From positions 36,237,366 through 36,301,365 of the forward strand of contig CAIIXF020000001.1 in assembly GCA_903813345.2 (NCBI GenBank): a stretch of DNA of 64,000 nt. Reading direction: 5' to 3'. A program made the translations under genes and the position numbers. Below, piece after piece: positions 11,858 through 22,416 of the stretch. Positions within the stretch are counted from its first letter, which is position 1. The number at the start of each line of letters is the position of its first letter. Under the pieces are notes generated by a model. The model ran no database searches. It was not told the DNA's origin and saw only the letters and a list, made by a program, of their open reading frames with translations. The stretch comes from Owenia fusiformis. Its lineage: Eukaryota; Annelida; Polychaeta; Sabellida; Oweniidae.

Positions 11858-12599
11858 TTCACCTTTCCACAAACTAAGTAAAGAAAATCGATAATTTCCG
11901 GCGCGCTGATTGGTTGTATGCAAATGAGTCAAATCAATGATGTCAATGCCTGAAAGTTTTGAAGAATTAGTACAGCCAGCATAGGAATATTTTGAATTAA
12001 CTGCAATAAAAAGGATTCTATTTGCCCAATGCACTAATTATTTTTAGTCAAATATGAAATATGGACGGGGCACTTTCATTCCGAATCTTATGTAATTTAA
12101 TTTAATCATTTTTTTGACAGAGCTATTGTTTATTAAGACTTCTCAGATCAGCCTCACATACCCGGGCTCACATGTCTCGTGTGATTGTAAACAAAAAATG
12201 TAAATTGAGAAGTTAAAAAACGACTCGGTTAAATTATTTGATAGTGGTCATACAATATCCTGTTAAATGTTATGTCGTAGTAAGAAATTCCATCAGAAAT
12301 TCACATAACATTCGCACAAAGCGTTACCTTTTGGTACTTATTCGCCATCAGTCAATAATGATCAGCAATGTCAACATATCATCAATAAACATTGTATGAT
12401 ATACGCTCTTTCTCTGAAATCTTCCCAGTGATCATTATTCAAAACCGATCATCACATAACTAATTTATCCTATGAAAAGTGAGGTTTTACAAGTGAAGTT
12501 TTCAGGACACCCTGCATATCCAGTTTTTTTTTCATTGATTTCATTTCAATTGACTGCTTCTACACTGAATAAAAAACATTTTCCCGGGAATATTTGGAT

Positions 12600-13810
12600 G
12601 GGAGATACACAGCGGGAAATATACATTGGAATATATATAGAGATTATCCTATATGAGGTTCAGGATATTGGGATTATCCCGAGGCCAATATAATATATCT
12701 ACCCGAGGGCCGCAGGTCCCGAGGGAAGATATATTATATTGGCCAAAATAATATGTTTATCCCATACTAATCTTGGTCATCATGTTCACATTGTTCAACT
12801 GTGGAAATATTTTAGAATATTCATGTCCAGTTTTGTTTTCTTGGCCGTGATATTCCCTTTTATTTATTTATTTTCTCGAATTTTTGATTGATTAAGTGGA
12901 TGCACCTTCCCTTTTTTAAATCATCAAACAGATCCTGATTGTCTGTGTTTTCTCCATTGTCGTTTACAGCCATTACACGAACGTTACAAATTATGAACAA
13001 ATGTGCGAGCGGCGATTATAACGTAGCGGGCAGATATACTATATCACTATATAAACTGGACATGAATATTCTAAATATTTCCACGATTGAACAATGTGAA
13101 CCAGATGACCAAGATTGGTATGGGATAAACATATTATCCTATAGTCGGTTCAGGATATTGGGATTATCCTTGGCCAATATAATATATTTTCCCTCTGGAG
13201 CTAGCTGCGGCCCTCGGACAGATATATTATATTTACCTCGGGATAATCCAAATATCCTGAACCTCATATAGGATAATCTCTATATATGTCACGCTCCTCC
13301 AAGATATCAATTCTTTATCCCATACTTGGACGTGTTACGGGTACATAAAGCCGGTTTGTAAAAACTTATATTTTCATCAGCGGGCAGATATGGCTTTACG
13401 TCCCGCTCCAAGCGGTCAGATATATTATATCTGCCCGCTACGTCATAATCACTGTTCCCGTATTGGTTCCTTTTTGTAACGTTCGCATACTGTAAACCAC
13501 AATGGAGAAAAACGCAGACAATTGTGATCTGTTTGATGCGTTAAAGAAGGGAAGGAGCAGTATACTCCATTAATAATCAAATATTTGAACAGGAAAAGAA
13601 ACAAGAATACAAAACTGGACATTTTAAAATAATTCTACAGTTGGTTGCAAAGTTTCTGAACTTTGGCCAATTGAACAATGTGATTGGTATGGGATAAACA
13701 AATCATCCTATAGTCGGTTCAGGATATTTGGATTATCCCTTGGCCAATATTATATATCTGCCAGAGGGCCGTAATATCCTGAACCTCACATAGGATAATC
13801 TCTATATATC
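12600..13810. repeat. Three partial copies of one repeat in mixed orientation
   Basis: Copy 1 (12620-12900) is inverted relative to copies 2 (12925-13290) and 3 (13390-13810). Shared phrases are AACTGGACATGAATATTCTA, GGTATGGGATAAACA, GGTTCAGGATATTGGGATTA and CCTATATGAGGTTCAGGAT. Several copies end in palindromes around a GGCCGCAGG or GCGGCCCTCGG centre. It could form large cruciforms. Confidence 0.75.
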
Positions 13811-14350
13811 CCGATGTTTTCAAGTATGGTATTTTCAAGATATGATCTGATATGACTTGCAGAAATAAATAGGAAGTAATCGTTTAGTTGATTGAATCAT
13901 TGAAGTAGTGAAGTCAATGATTTAATGAATTAGAGCAAATGTTTTTCATTTGAACAGGTCATTCATCAAATGACAACTGAAGATTAACTTAAAATAGATT
14001 GTCTATCTATATATTTATATGTATGAGAGACATGTTATAATGTTAGTGAACTGATGATTATGATAATTTCACCTGTTCACATCCAGTTCCTATCATGATT
14101 GAAAACTGACCGGAGTAATTCTCTTCACTATATTTACTCATTATGAACAGAAATTTAATATTTCAATCGCTTAGAAGGCGCAAATAAATGCCAATTTGAC
14201 TTTCAATAAAAATCCGTCAATAATTTACTGATTACTTGCACATTTGAAGAGGTAAAACTTACAGCAATCAAACGAGGATTTACATGTAAACTCAATTGCA
14301 TTTGTTTTTCGCGGGAAAAAGTTTCTCTCATTGACGTCACAGATTTCTAA

Positions 14351-15760
14351 AGCTACGTTCACACCAACGGCGAATGCCACGCTTTAAATCGGCGAGCAAA
14401 GCGCCGTCATTTTTGTCATTTTTCTTCATACCAACGGCGCTTTGATGGCGCTTTAAAGCGGCTTGTAAAGCGGCACCAAAGCGTAACAAAGCTTGATTAA
14501 AGCGTCGGGGTCGTAATAGGTCGTAAAAAAGCTCAGAGTAAAGCGGGATATTCGGCAAGAGCGCCAAAAAATTTGAAACTTTTTAAAAATTTTGGGTGCT
14601 CTGTTACGAATTGATTAAAGCACCGAGAGCGTATCAAAGCCCAACAAACCGTAACAAAGCTCAGAAAAGCTTGATCCAAAGCGTAGGAAAGCTTAACAGA
14701 GCTCTAATAGGTTCCTCACGCTTTGATCCCGCTTTGATCAGGCTTTGTTACGCTTGAAATCACGCTTTGATAAGCATTATTACGCTTGGATGCGATTATG
14801 ACGCTTTAAATCAGGCTCTGATACGATTGCCAAGCTCTGTTGTGCATTGTTACGCTCTGTTAAGCTCTGTCACGCATTGGAAAATGTCGAGATCGCCAAT
14901 TTCATGCCGCTTTTGATCCAATGACTATATAAAGATGCAGTAGATCCATAAAACCATTGCATCTTTGACTCGAGAACACGATGGCAGAACAACAAGATCC
15001 ATAAATTCCAGATGAACCAGAGCATGACCTATCTGAATAAGACATGACGTTTGACGCACGGCATGAAATAGCGTGAGAGAGCATGAGAAAGCTTGTCAAG
15101 CGTAACAAAGCATAACAAAGCGTTTCAATTCTTGATGTAAGCGTCTCAATTTGTTGGAAAGCTTGAGAGTCCTTCATGAAAGCGTAACAAAGAGTGTCAG
15201 ATATTGATGAAAGCGTCTGACCTCGTGTCAGATCTTCATGCCAGATCGTAACAAATCCTGAGACATCTTAACGAAGCGTGTAAAGTGGTAACAGACCATG
15301 AAGAGACTGGGGTCCACGCTTTGAACCAAGCTCTGTTAAGCTTTCCTACGCTTTGGGTCAAGCTTTGCTGAGCTTTGTTACGGTTTTTTAAGCTTTGATA
15401 CGCTCTCGGCGCTTTAATCAATTCGTAACAGAACGCCCAAAATGTTTGGCGCTCTTGCCGAATATCCCGCTTTACTCCGAACTTTTCTACGACCTATTAC
15501 GACCCCGACGCTTTAATCAAGCTTTGTTACGCTTTGGTGCCGCTTTACAAGCTGCTTTAAAGCGCCATCAAAGCGCCGTTGGTGCGAACACTTAAACAGT
15601 TTAAAATTTTTAGCGCTCTTGCCGAATATCCCGCTTTACTCCCGAGCTTATCTACGACCTATTACGACCCCGACGCTTTAATCAAGCTTTGTTACGCTTT
15701 GGTGCCGCTTTACAAGCCGCTTTAAAGCGCTATCAAAGCGCTGTTGGTGTGAACGTACCT
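14351..15760. mobile_element. PIF/Harbinger-like non-autonomous element, TAA target
   Basis: Left end AGCTACGTTCACACCAAC and right end GTTGGTGTGAACGTACCT are inverted repeats with one mismatch, flanked by TAA on both sides (14348-14350 and 15761-15763). A 3-bp TWA target is typical of PIF/Harbinger. The arms are built from dense degenerate repeats of AAAGCGTAACAAAGC, inverted about the middle. The right arm is tandemly doubled: about 15450-15600 repeats as 15608-15757. The centre has a TATA box and a start codon whose frame closes after seven codons. Confidence 0.85.
14926..14934 (+). promoter_or_regulatory. TATA box at the centre of the Harbinger-like element
   Basis: TATATAAAG lies 47 bp before ATG at 14981, in a stretch free of the surrounding repeats. 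The frame stops after seven codons. It resembles a kept promoter from an autonomous relative; compare 45179-45186 on the other strand. Confidence 0.35.
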
Positions 15761-15855
15761 TAAGCAGCTCATTATAATATTCATTAGCTGACTTTGTTGA
15801 AAGGTGAATAACATTGTAACAAAAAAGTACAATTGTAAATCTAATATTTATGTAT

Positions 15856-17192
15856 TTAACAATTGTCTTCAAATATCAAGGTAAAATAACCAAAATGTTA
15901 TCTGAGTCGTATTACTCCAGTATATTGCAAAGTTATCTAATATTTATGAGCATTTTAAAACCTATTTTTTGGCATACAGCATCAATCAATTGTACAGACT
16001 TTTATTCTTCTGTTTGGGTATGAGCTGCTAGTTCATAATGAAGGTGTTATATTTTTTTCTCTATCTGATCTAATACTGGCCACATGAGCACACCAGGTAG
16101 ATATCAGTTACACAAACTTCAGAGCAACGTTTAACATTAAACTTGTATATTCAAGTTCACTGAGTTACCCTATATGTGGAAATAAAAGACATTAGCGCAA
16201 CCAGCAGACTGGGGGGGGGGGGGTCGCGATCGCCAAATTTTTGCTATGAGCTAGAAGCTTCAAACAAAATGCATTTTAAAGCTCTTATTTTTATTGGTCA
16301 TCGCCCCTACCTCCTGACTACACTTATGATAGGTATATAGGTCAAAAATGGTAAGCGGCAATGGTCATAGTATGTCTAAAAATATAAGTGATTCCACTTC
16401 ATATTTCATTATAGAAATTTTAACTTTACTCCAGACTTAACAGAACTTTAACTTTTAAGAACTCTTTAAAATTGTCTTTGTATTATACATCGAATCAGCC
16501 TGAAACCTATCTTCTAGAGGAAAACAGTTAATCCAGTCAAGACTACAGTAATGAGACAAACCCATAACTTACATAACTTAAATAATCTGTCTCCAGATTG
16601 GAAAAGAATTATACAGTTATATGAAGCACTATAAAGCTGAAAAGCTGTTAGTTATCCAAACATATGTGTCTACTTAAGAAGGATCATTTTATGTCTCATC
16701 TTGATACTGATTTTAAATAGAGAGTCAATTTCAGAAGCTTTCAGTCTAATGTATTTCAATGTTTTATGAATTCTCTACCAAAATTAGAAAAAAAGTAAAA
16801 CAAAACCCCCCAAAAATAGATAAAAATCAAGATAAACCTTTTATTTCATCAACACTTTTTTAAAATCAACCAAAATTTCCTTTGTAGAGAGACTTGAACA
16901 TGTTGTGTATGTGTCGTTTTGTTCAAAACAGGTTCGGAAAGATGTTTCATTTCATTCTAAGCATATGAAACCAGAAGCAAAAGAAATGTTTGATGTGTTT
17001 TCTAAAACAATATAGAGAAAAGTATATACATTTTTTCAAATTATATTGTTACCATTCAAAAGATGACCATTAAATTGACAATATGTAATTTTTAGAAATT
17101 TTTGATGACTGATTTAAGAGAAAAGTTCACCATATCAATACCAATACTTTACAGGTTCTCCTAAATATCCAGGATGTCAACTCTTCAGTCTA
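15856..17192. other. Interior of the 8-kb element, nothing recognised
   Basis: AT-rich, no ORF of note. A run of about 13 G lies near 16212. No paired inverted ends found. Confidence 0.45.
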
Positions 17193-17835
17193 CAGGGTGT
17201 CCCGAAAGTATGGGGCCCCCCTTAGGCAGACATATACCAATGTCGTCATAGTATGTGTCATATATCATTTTAAAGCTTATCCAAAGTTACATTGATTCAC
17301 CAAATATCATGGTTCAACTCTCAAATGTGAAAAAATTACAGACATTTCAAAATTTAATGTTTGGTCATAATGAAGTTCAATTTTACACCAAATCAATAGT
17401 CATTGTGTCCTCCCGGGCCATTTTAACAGCAGCAATTATTTTCGGGTCGGATGGATATTGAGTTGGAAAAAGAGAACGGTGAGGGTAGAAACTCTAAGGA
17501 AACTCTTCTAAAGTTCCTTAACAGGTTTTAAGGGGGTTATAAAATTCCACACCCCTATTTGAAGGGCTTTTAAGGTCATATCTAAAAATAGTTGCTACTG
17601 TGAACATGGCCAAGGGGGGACTCATTGACTAGTTATGTTGTGTAAATGTGAACATTATTTTGACAAAACACTAAATTTTAAAATGACTGTTACTTTTTCC
17701 CATTTGGAAGTTAAACCATGATACTTTGCAAATCAATGTAACTTTGGATAAGCTTTAAAATGATATATGACACATACTATGAGGACACTGGAATATGTTT
17801 GCCTATGGGGGGCCCCATACTTTCGGGACACCCTG
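17193..17835. mobile_element. CAGGGTGTCCC miniature element, TA target
   Basis: The ends CAGGGTGTCCCGAAAGTATG and its complement are perfect over the first 26 bp or more. The arms remain similar for about 145 bp each, and TA flanks both sides (17191-17192 and 17836-17837). No coding capacity. Confidence 0.88.
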
Positions 17836-18067
17836 TATATGGAAAGGTTAAACTTGTGACTAGGATAACAAAAAGGTCAATCTTTCTATTTTCACATATT
17901 TTGTTATATATCAGATAGACATTGAAGTTCTGCCTAAATAAAATCTGGCTGTTCTTGGATTTTAAAGTGTTATGTAAAGATGATAACTTAATGACTATTA
18001 GATGACTCTTCCACCTACACCAGTCCAGTCTATACCATTAAACATGTAATAAGAGAAGTTAATATAC

Positions 18068-18100
18068 ACGGTGGTCCAAAAAAGTGAACCCCTGCAACAG
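18068..18100. mobile_element. Possible single end of a GGTGGTCCAAAAAA-type element
   Basis: CACGGTGGTCCAAAAAAGTG resembles the CAGGGTGG-ended miniature elements in this window, but no partner end lies inside the 8-kb element. The rest of 17836-18325 shows nothing else. Confidence 0.3.
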
Positions 18101-18334
18101 GCTATATTTTCCTTAATACTTGCATGAATAGACTCATATATGTTGTAGAAAAAGGTCTAAAATTTTGGTTGATGCCATAATCTATTCTCTGTCTTAAATT
18201 TTGAAGAAATCACATCTAAATGAGGTTTTATATAGGATTCATCCTCAGTGTATATTGCTATCAACTCAAAAGAGAATGGATCAAGATGAATCTTGAATGA
18301 TTAAAAACTTTAAAATAGTTTATGTACTTTAACA

Positions 18335-18720
18335 TAGAGATCTCGAAATGGGAACTGGGGACTGGGGACCAGTTTAGAAGATACATACAAATACAAATAT
18401 ACACAAACATAGATATCTCAAACTGGGAACTGGGGACTGGGGACCTTCTTAAAAGATACATACAGATACATACATACATATTATATATAGCATATAGATA
18501 TCTCAAACTGGGAACCGGGGACTGGGGACCAGCTTAGAAGATACATACAAATACATACATATTATATATAACAATATAGATATCTCAAACTGGGAATTGG
18601 GAACTGGGGACTTCTTAAAAGATACATACAAATACATACATATTATATATAACAATATAGATATCTCAAACTGGGAACTGGGGACTGGGGACCAGCTTAT
18701 AAGATATATACAAATACATA
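18335..18720 (-). repeat. Minisatellite in right arm, about 5 units
   Basis: Inverted counterpart of the array at 11390-11735. Units carry GGGAACTGGGGACTGGGGAC and GATACATACAAATACATAC. Confidence 0.9.
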
Positions 18721-19079
18721 CATATATAACATGTATACAATACACACATATCTCATAAATTAAAGCATATTCATAGATATCTCAATGTAGGATATTCATG
18801 AATTATTGTTATTTAATTAACATATTCTCTGCCAACTAATAAATTAATTGTTATGTATCTACTGTAGTTCTATATATGTATCTAGTCTATCTAATTAACA
18901 TATTCCATGCTTGTATATATATCATACATATATATAAATACATATAATAATAATGTATGTATCTTATCTAATTTGCATATTCTGTGCTGGCATATATAGA
19001 TATATGCATCTGTATATATATGCATATATGTATCTATCTAATTTGCATATTCTGTGCTGGTTTACATGGCCCATAAGCC

Positions 19080-19087
19080 ATTTTGTT
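19080..19087 (+). repeat. 8-bp target duplication, right copy
   Basis: ATTTTGTT directly after the element end GGCCCATAAGCC. The following TATATTAATACTTAGAAGCA to TACACTGTC (to about 19122) continues the family C unit broken off at 11036. Confidence 0.85.
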
Positions 19088-19122
19088 TATATTAATACTT
19101 AGAAGCATATTACACTGTCAAA

Positions 19123-19892
19123 TGACAATTTTGCTATTTTCTGTCTAGACATTTTCTCTCTCATCTAAATCAATCTAAAATTCAAATTCAGATTTTTATC
19201 ACACCCATTGGTGCTATGTGTACATTATTTTGATCAGTTTGGGGATGGGTGGGTTCAATGGGATCTTACATTAATTTAATTTGAATTGATTGATATAGAA
19301 ATAATTAACTTTTGCCTATATACATGTAATTATTGTATTCTAGCATTACCATTTCTGCTACTGCCATCTATTTACATATCTTTATGGCAGTCGATCTATT
19401 AAGATTCCAAATCTGTTGCTATTCTAAAATTAAAGGGTTAGTTTTTGTGCCACCCTATATTATTAAAAAGGCCATCGCTTTATAATTAAGGTAGATTTAA
19501 TGACAGTTATCAAAAATAACAGGGATCATATCGTAGGGTACACATTCATCATTAAAAATGAGAATCTTTTTTAACCCTCAACACGTGAGGCAAATAAAGA
19601 GCTAAATTTTTATCCTCATTTTATATTGCTTCACATCATTTTATTTTAAAAACCATCCCCATACTAGATTATCATGCAAAAACATTTTTCAAATATTTTA
19701 TTTCCAGATTTATGCAGACTATAGTATAAAGATTACAAATCAGGTTTGTGCTTGAAATTGTTCTAGTTGAGGTAACCTATAGACAGCAAATCACAACAAG
19801 AATGTTAAAGATGCACTATACCATAGGTTATCACCAAGACAATCAATGTTCCATTATTATTGCTAATATAACATCTTACATACTATGGATAT
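19123..19892. other. Intergenic, nothing recognised
   Basis: AT-rich. GTGCCACCCTATATTA at 19449-19464 resembles a worn CAGGGTGG-type element end without a partner. No genes seen. Confidence 0.45.
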
Positions 19893-20905
19893 ATATTATT
19901 ATTATTATTAAATGCTTTATTGTACTAAAAATCCCTTTCGGGTGAGTGTACAGCAAATAAACATGATAAAATAAAACTAAAACTATACATACAATTACAA
20001 TAACATACAATGCAAATTTTACATGGCATATAATGACAATATAATGTGATTGACTGATCATTAGATATATACCAACAACTACTATTAGCCTACACCTACA
20101 TGTATATATTTATATTGATAATATAGTTGTTGATCTCTTTTCAATTATTTCATAAAGGTATTTTGCAAAGGTGATACACATGTTACCCTCAGCATTAAAC
20201 ATATAATTAGCCTTTTCTTCGGTAGTCAATACAGTTAGATTTGGGCAAATCGAGTTAAACGTATCAAAGTATTCATATCTCATTTTTTCCAATTTTTGGC
20301 ACTCAAAAATAAAATGAATTTCCGTACCAGTGGTGATTTTACATAGTTTGCATTTTCTTTGATCTCTCGGAACTATTGGTCTTGTATACCTTCCTCGCTC
20401 TATTTCTAAATTGTGTGCACTTATTCTTAATCGCGTCATAGATTTCCTATGTTCGGCGTTCTTTATTAAATTCAAATATGGTTCTTTTCCCCATCGTTGT
20501 TTGATATTATTCAAAAATTCTAATTTCCCTTTATTATCATTGACAGTTTTTTCCCAATATTTTATATATCTTTTTTCAAGGATTTTCTTAATATCAAGCG
20601 GTTTACTTTTAATGTAATTTTTATCTTGTGGTTGAATATATGCCATTATTTTATCAATGTCATAGTACCATGATGGTTGATTATGAACTTTTGATAGTTC
20701 AATACTATCTGCATATGCATTAATTAGTAATGAACTCGTTCCTTCATTTTCTATATGATCTAAGTATTTAACTTGTTGGTAAAATATATTGATAAACAGA
20801 GGGAATCTACCTAACTCACCCATCGTAACTTTTGGGTATATTATTGCTGATAAATTGAAATAATCAACAGAACAACCAACTTTCAGAATAAAACACAATT
20901 GACCC
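19893..20905 (-). pseudogene. 5'-truncated LINE, 3' end of reverse-transcriptase ORF
   Basis: An open frame at 20110-20898 (262 codons, no true ATG; the first codon is TTG) encodes the C-terminal tail of a non-LTR retrotransposon polyprotein. Visible are LLINAYADSI near residue 57, the helix KSMTRLRISAHNLEIERGR (152-170) and a zinc-knuckle pattern C183-x2-C186-x8-H195-x4-C200. It is followed on the same strand by a 3' UTR with ACTCACCCGAAAGGGATTTT, an AATAAA and a (TAA)n tail at 19895-19909, as in many Jockey/CR1-group LINEs of marine invertebrates. The endonuclease and catalytic RT domains are missing, as expected for a truncated insertion. The intact frame suggests a fairly recent copy. Confidence 0.85.
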
Positions 20906-21489
20906 TGCAGCTAGCGAGGGGAATCCCCGTTGAGTGACACAAGCGCCCACACATGCCTTAAATCAGGCAGCCAATCGGGGGTTCATGATAAACAAATTCA
21001 ACAACCAATCAGATAACAGGGGGATTTTCCCGGTATATTCAAACTTCAGATTGAATTAATATCTGTGAAAATAATTAGATCAGCCAACATAATCACAAAA
21101 TTAACACTGAAAGTATTTGGGATTTCTTCGTTGGTAAGTAGATGGGTGAATATATGGTGAAACTCAATATGCAAAAAGGTCCAGAGGGGTCTTGATTGTG
21201 CTATCCTATGGTATAGAGTCCTTTAAACATTTCAATATCAGTTATCAATTCAATATATTTTAGATATATAAATGTAGATGATCTCTAAGCAATTACATAC
21301 AACATTCTGGGTTAAATGGTGCATGTATAAGGTGTTCTTTGATGTAAACTATTCACAGTAATCTTTCACCCTAAACTACTAGATCATTTTCACAAAAATA
21401 TACAGAATAGAAAATATTCAAAAAGCTAAATCAAAAAAGAAATCAAATTGCCAAAAATCTCAACTGCTTTGCAAAGAGACGTTTTACTT
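20906..21489. other. Intergenic, nothing recognised
   Basis: Less AT-rich to 21050 (several GGGG/CCCC tracts), then AT-rich. No ORF or paired ends found. Confidence 0.4.
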
Positions 21490-21526
21490 TATAAATAACC
21501 TATGATTTTTTGATAGGTTATTTATA
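21490..21526. repeat. Perfect 14-bp hairpin
   Basis: TATAAATAACCTAT (21490-21503) and ATAGGTTATTTATA (21513-21526) are perfect complements around a 9-bp loop. It abuts the foldback element that begins TACAGTAAAACC. Confidence 0.8.
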
Positions 21527-21926
21527 CAGTAAAACCTCTCAAGTTGGAATGCCATCGGGACTGGTATAGGGTGAACAGGTGGTCAAAGGAGCAGTAGGTT
21601 ATCGCAAACAATTTCAGACGGTTGTATCTTGGATTATGACTTTTCTGACAATGAAGACAGGTATATGTTTTAGATCCATTCATTATCTCAAAGAAAATTA
21701 TATACAGTAATAATAAAGTCAAACAAACTAGATTATCATAATATATACTTTTCTTGAAGATAATGAATGGATCTAAAAGATACACCCATGTTCATGATTA
21801 TTAGAAAATACTCATAATTCAAGTTAGAATCGTTTGAAATTGTTTGAGATAACCTACATGCTCCTTTCAATTTTTTGAGAGTTTTTTCAGATTAGAGAGG
21901 TGTTCAGATATCCAAGTTTAACTATA
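21525..21926. mobile_element. Foldback element beginning TACAGTAAAACC
   Basis: Left arm from 21525; right arm ends near 21926 (CCAAGTTTAACTATA). Inner matches include GTAGGTTATCGCAAACAATT against AATTGTTTGAGATAACCTAC, and TAGATCCATTCATTATCT against AGATAATGAATGGATCTA. The end resembles pogo/Tigger-type miniature elements at 29591, 30885 and 61386. It lies downstream of the glycosyltransferase gene. Confidence 0.6.
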
Positions 21927-22416
21927 CCATTGCATTTTGGTCTGTATCGATTTATTAATTTCAACTTTATGTTTTTATTTAATTTATTTGCAGGTGCATG
22001 TGCATCCTTCCCCACAGTTTGCGAATATTTATGTATCAACTGCAACTGTATCAAATTAGGGGCCCAGAATATAAGAGAATCAAGTTGGAGATCCTTTCTA
22101 ATCAAAGATGAATTGAAGAACTATGAGGTATCACATTGGAGGGTCTTAGAAAGCCTTTTGTAGGTCAGTATGTTTTGTTTATGTAGAAATGATTGAATCG
22201 ATTACACCTTATTCAGAATAGAGTAATGTATAGTAAATGATTGATTTTAGTTCCTGTCTGGCACTAATCAGACAGATTTTAGTTCCTGTCTGGCACTAAT
22301 CAGACAGATGTCACTTTAATAAATTTTACTAAATTCTCTATTGCTTTTTACCCCCCCCCCCGACCACCTGCCACTAAACAAAAGTGAAAAAGGAGCCTTT
22401 ATAAGAGGCATTTAAA

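Larger units (their letters stand above)
11858..15808. mobile_element. TA-flanked element inside the 8-kb element
   Basis: The end TTCACCTTTCCACAAA matches the complement of the right end (TTTGTTGAAAGGTGAA) with one mismatch over 16 bp. TA flanks both sides (11856-11857 and 15809-15810). The flanking 75-bp tandem unit is continuous once the element is removed, which supports a real insertion. It contains rearranged inverted repeats (12600-13810) and a Harbinger-like insertion (14351-15760). Confidence 0.7.
11037..19079. mobile_element. 8.04-kb foldback-type element with 8-bp target duplication
   Basis: The ends GGCTTATGGGCCATGTAAAC and its complement GTTTACATGGCCCATAAGCC are perfect inverted repeats. 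Direct copies of ATTTTGTT flank them, and the family C sequence continues across the site. The inverted arms are long: about 11037-11740 on the left and 18330-19079 on the right. They include AT-rich stretches with GAATATGCAAATTAGATA and an array of about 85-bp units. No transposase is visible, so it is non-autonomous. An 8-bp duplication fits the hAT and P superfamilies; long arms with internal arrays recall Galileo-type P elements, but the class is inferred. The interior holds younger insertions. Confidence 0.88.

Noticed and set aside
14337-15872. Frames in the Harbinger-like element (60-91 codons)
   Set aside because: They arise from AAAGCG-type repeats and differ between the two arms only as the repeat does.
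18068-19464. One element from the GGTGGTCC end at 18068 to the CCACCCTA-like end at 19449
   Set aside because: It would cross the right boundary of the 8-kb element, which is fixed by inverted ends and an 8-bp duplication.
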